Below, piece after piece: positions 5,093 to 6,735 of a stretch of DNA of 6,735 nucleotides. The notes under the pieces are model-generated. The model searched no databases. It had not been told where the DNA came from and saw only the letters and a list, made by a program, of their open reading frames with translations. The position numbers and the translations under genes are program-made. The DNA is from G020353235 sp964569555 (lineage in GTDB: Bacteria > Chloroflexota > Dehalococcoidia > Dehalococcoidales > JAUYDJ01): contig CAZMTT010000051.1 in the NCBI GenBank assembly GCA_964569555.1, forward strand, positions 1 to 6,735. The letters are read 5' to 3'. Every line of letters begins with the position of its first letter. Position 1 is the first letter of the stretch.

Positions 5093-6709
5093 CTACTTCT
5101 GGATTGAGTCCGCACCACCTCGACCGAGGTGAATCCGGATAATCCGCCGCCCCAGCGACTGCAGCGTCTCAAAATCGCCGATTGCCTGGGCGTCAGCGAG
5201 CACGGCAAAAGAATAGGACTCACCGGGGATGGGCAGGTCTTTCTCGTGGTCGGCGGTAAACTGGAGGAAAAGCCCCTTATCCGGGCCGCCCTTGTGGAGC
5301 TGCCCGCTGGAGTGCAGGTAGCGGGGCCCGTAGCCCATCGCCACCGGAATGTGATACTGCCTCATTATCTTCCGGCGGAGCTCATCCAGCACTTTGTCCG
5401 CTTCCGGTGTCTGCAGGAGATAGGCCATGATGGCCAGATAGTCACCCGGTCTGATTTGAGCCAGCAGTTCTTCAATAGAAAGAGCGGTCTTGACCTTGGG
5501 CAGGCGCCGGGAGGTCTGGTATTCGGCCAGGGCGTGTTTGGTGAAATTCTTGGCCTGCTGTACGCCGGGCTGGTTGAAGGGGTGAATGCCCAGTATCGCC
5601 CCGGCGACGGCGGTGGCGAACTCCCAGCGGAAGAACTCGGCACCCAGGTCGTAGCCGTCCCGCATCTCCAGTGTTACCACCGGCTGTCCGGCTGCCTTAA
5701 TCTTTTCTATGGTGTTATCAATAGCCGAGTTGTCATCACCGGCGAGGCGCAGGCAGATAAACAGGCGGTCATTGCCGTAGTGCTCCGGCTCAACCAGGGG
5801 CTCACCGGCAATCGGGATGACGCCCTTGCCTTCTTTGCCGGTGCTCTCGGCAATCATCTGCTCCACCCAGAGCCCGAAGCCAGCGATGGCCGGTGAGCTG
5901 ATGATGGTCAGCTTGTCCCGCCCCTTCAGGGTGAGGGTGGCCACGATGGCGCCGAGCTGGGCACCGTCGCTTTCGGGGGCAGGGATATTAGCGGCGCATC
6001 TCTTACGCATAGAGTCCACCCGGTCCAGCAGTCGGGCGAGGTCAATGCCCATCAGCACCGCCGGCACCAGGCCAAAGTAAGACAGCACCGAGAAGCGCCC
6101 GCCGACATCGGCTGGGTTCAGGAAGACCCGGCAAAACTCAGCTTCAGCCAGTTCGGCGAGCGGGGTTCCGGGGTCGGTAATGGCGACGAAGTTCTGCCCG
6201 CTTTTCGCTTTACCCAGGGCTTGCCCGACGAGGTGCCGGAAGTACTGGTATAGGGAGACGGTCTCAATGGTGGTGCCGGATTTGGATGAGACTAAAAACA
6301 GGCTGCGGGCGGGGTCAATGGCTTCGGTCACTTGCTGCACCCAGGCGGGCACAGTTGAGTCCAGCATAATAAACTCGGGGTAACCGGGAGCACTGCCCAG
6401 GACCTGGCGCATCACCTCAGGACCGAGGCTGCTGCCCCCCATCCCCAGCAGCACCACATGGTCAAAAGCGGCACTCTTTATCTCTTCGGCGAAGGAAATC
6501 AGGGCAGGAATTTGCTGGCGCATCAGCTCGGTGACGCTGAGCCAGCCCAGGCGGTCGGTTATCTCGGCGGGCTCCAGCTTCCAGACGGTGTGGTCTTTCT
6601 GCCAGATGCGGGCCATAACATTGTGCTCCTGGAGGTCAGCCAGGCAGGCGTTTACCTCGCCGAGATACCCCCCCAGGCTAGCCCTGAAGTTAAAAGGTGA
6701 ATTTAACAT
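5093..6709 (-). CDS. pgi: Glucose-6-phosphate isomerase, transaldolase-fusion type
   Basis: Interconverts glucose-6-P and fructose-6-P in the cytoplasm. The 538-residue protein has two SIS sugar-phosphate domains: LLGMGGSSLGPEV (87-99), SSKSGTT (141-147), GGRFS (203-207) and AESTGKEGKG (287-296, Glu288 as likely catalytic base). GAILGIHPFNQPGVQQAK (370-387) fits the second isomerase signature, ending at the key Lys387. About 150 residues follow that Lys, including GYGPRYLHSSGQLHKGGP (459-476). This long tail differs from the E. coli enzyme and resembles the isomerase half of bifunctional transaldolase/phosphoglucose isomerases. The ATG at 6707-6709 has only a weak GTGAG before it, and the frame stays open to the right edge. 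The start is therefore not secure, and a transaldolase could lie upstream, fused or separate. A 255-codon frame opposite this gene (5129-5896) is a shadow. Confidence 0.93.
   Translation of the reverse strand: MLNSPFNFRASLGGYLGEVNACLADLQEHNVMARIWQKDHTVWKLEPAEITDRLGWLSVTELMRQQIPALISFAEEIKSAAFDHVVLLGMGGSSLGPEVMRQVLGSAPGYPEFIMLDSTVPAWVQQVTEAIDPARSLFLVSSKSGTTIETVSLYQYFRHLVGQALGKAKSGQNFVAITDPGTPLAELAEAEFCRVFLNPADVGGRFSVLSYFGLVPAVLMGIDLARLLDRVDSMRKRCAANIPAPESDGAQLGAIVATLTLKGRDKLTIISSPAIAGFGLWVEQMIAESTGKEGKGVIPIAGEPLVEPEHYGNDRLFICLRLAGDDNSAIDNTIEKIKAAGQPVVTLEMRDGYDLGAEFFRWEFATAVAGAILGIHPFNQPGVQQAKNFTKHALAEYQTSRRLPKVKTALSIEELLAQIRPGDYLAIMAYLLQTPEADKVLDELRRKIMRQYHIPVAMGYGPRYLHSSGQLHKGGPDKGLFLQFTADHEKDLPIPGESYSFAVLADAQAIGDFETLQSLGRRIIRIHLGRGGADSIQK
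5116..5131. other. Inverted repeat in the rpe-like/pgi convergent junction
   Basis: CACCTCG-AC-CGAGGTG is a perfect 7-bp inverted repeat, folding as a 6-bp stem with a GACC loop. A looser GGATT (5101-5105) / AATCC (5132-5136) pair surrounds it. It lies 31 bp past the epimerase stop and inside the last codons of pgi. No U-tract follows on either strand, so a terminator role is only a possibility. Confidence 0.3.
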
Positions 6710-6735
6710 CTCACTGCTACTACGACAGAATATGG

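Noticed and set aside
5129..5896. 255-codon plus-strand frame opposite pgi
   Set aside because: It lies wholly antisense to a well-supported isomerase. Its openness follows from GC-rich codon use, and its product shows no domain.

Overview
This window looks like ordinary chromosomal sequence from a moderately GC-rich bacterium. My best guess is an uncultured Dehalococcoidia-like member of the Chloroflexota. The reasons are the isomerase of the transaldolase-fused type, an iron-sulfur PurF, the pairing of a DUF948-like protein with a YtxH protein, frequent TTG/GTG starts, and a membrane-anchored sulfite-oxidase-fold lipoprotein. This placement is inferred from protein style and was not tested by a search.

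Layout. From the left edge, three minus-strand genes appear to form one operon, transcribed from a good promoter at 854-881: a DUF948-like membrane protein, a YtxH-domain protein overlapping it by 8 nt, and the N-terminus of an AI-2E/PerM-family permease that runs off the window. The permease is easy to miss because it has no ATG and another frame hides it. Next, also on the minus strand, is purF (first step of purine synthesis), which starts at TTG and has its own near-consensus promoter. That promoter is flanked by two exact 11-bp direct repeats spaced 42 bp apart. Upstream of it lie a molybdopterin-domain lipoprotein and tlyA (rRNA 2'-O-methyltransferase with an S4 domain).

At about 3954-4036 the direction of transcription changes. 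tlyA runs left and a gamma-glutamylcyclotransferase-fold gene runs right, and both seem to start directly downstream of -10-like elements without Shine-Dalgarno sequences. The right-going gene shares a TGATG junction with a divergent ribulose-phosphate-3-epimerase-family gene. That pair converges, with a 7-bp gap, on a long minus-strand glucose-6-phosphate isomerase gene that almost reaches the right edge.

Functionally, the right half concerns sugar phosphates (isomerase and epimerase-like protein), the middle is RNA modification and a redox lipoprotein, and the left is purine synthesis plus an envelope operon. No stretch over about 115 bp lacks a gene, and I see no mobile element, CRISPR array, tRNA or rRNA. 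I did not find a clearly new multi-gene system. The best leads are the epimerase with altered active-site residues, the purF operator-like repeats, the apparently leaderless divergent promoter pair, and a Moco-fold lipoprotein without a Tat signal.
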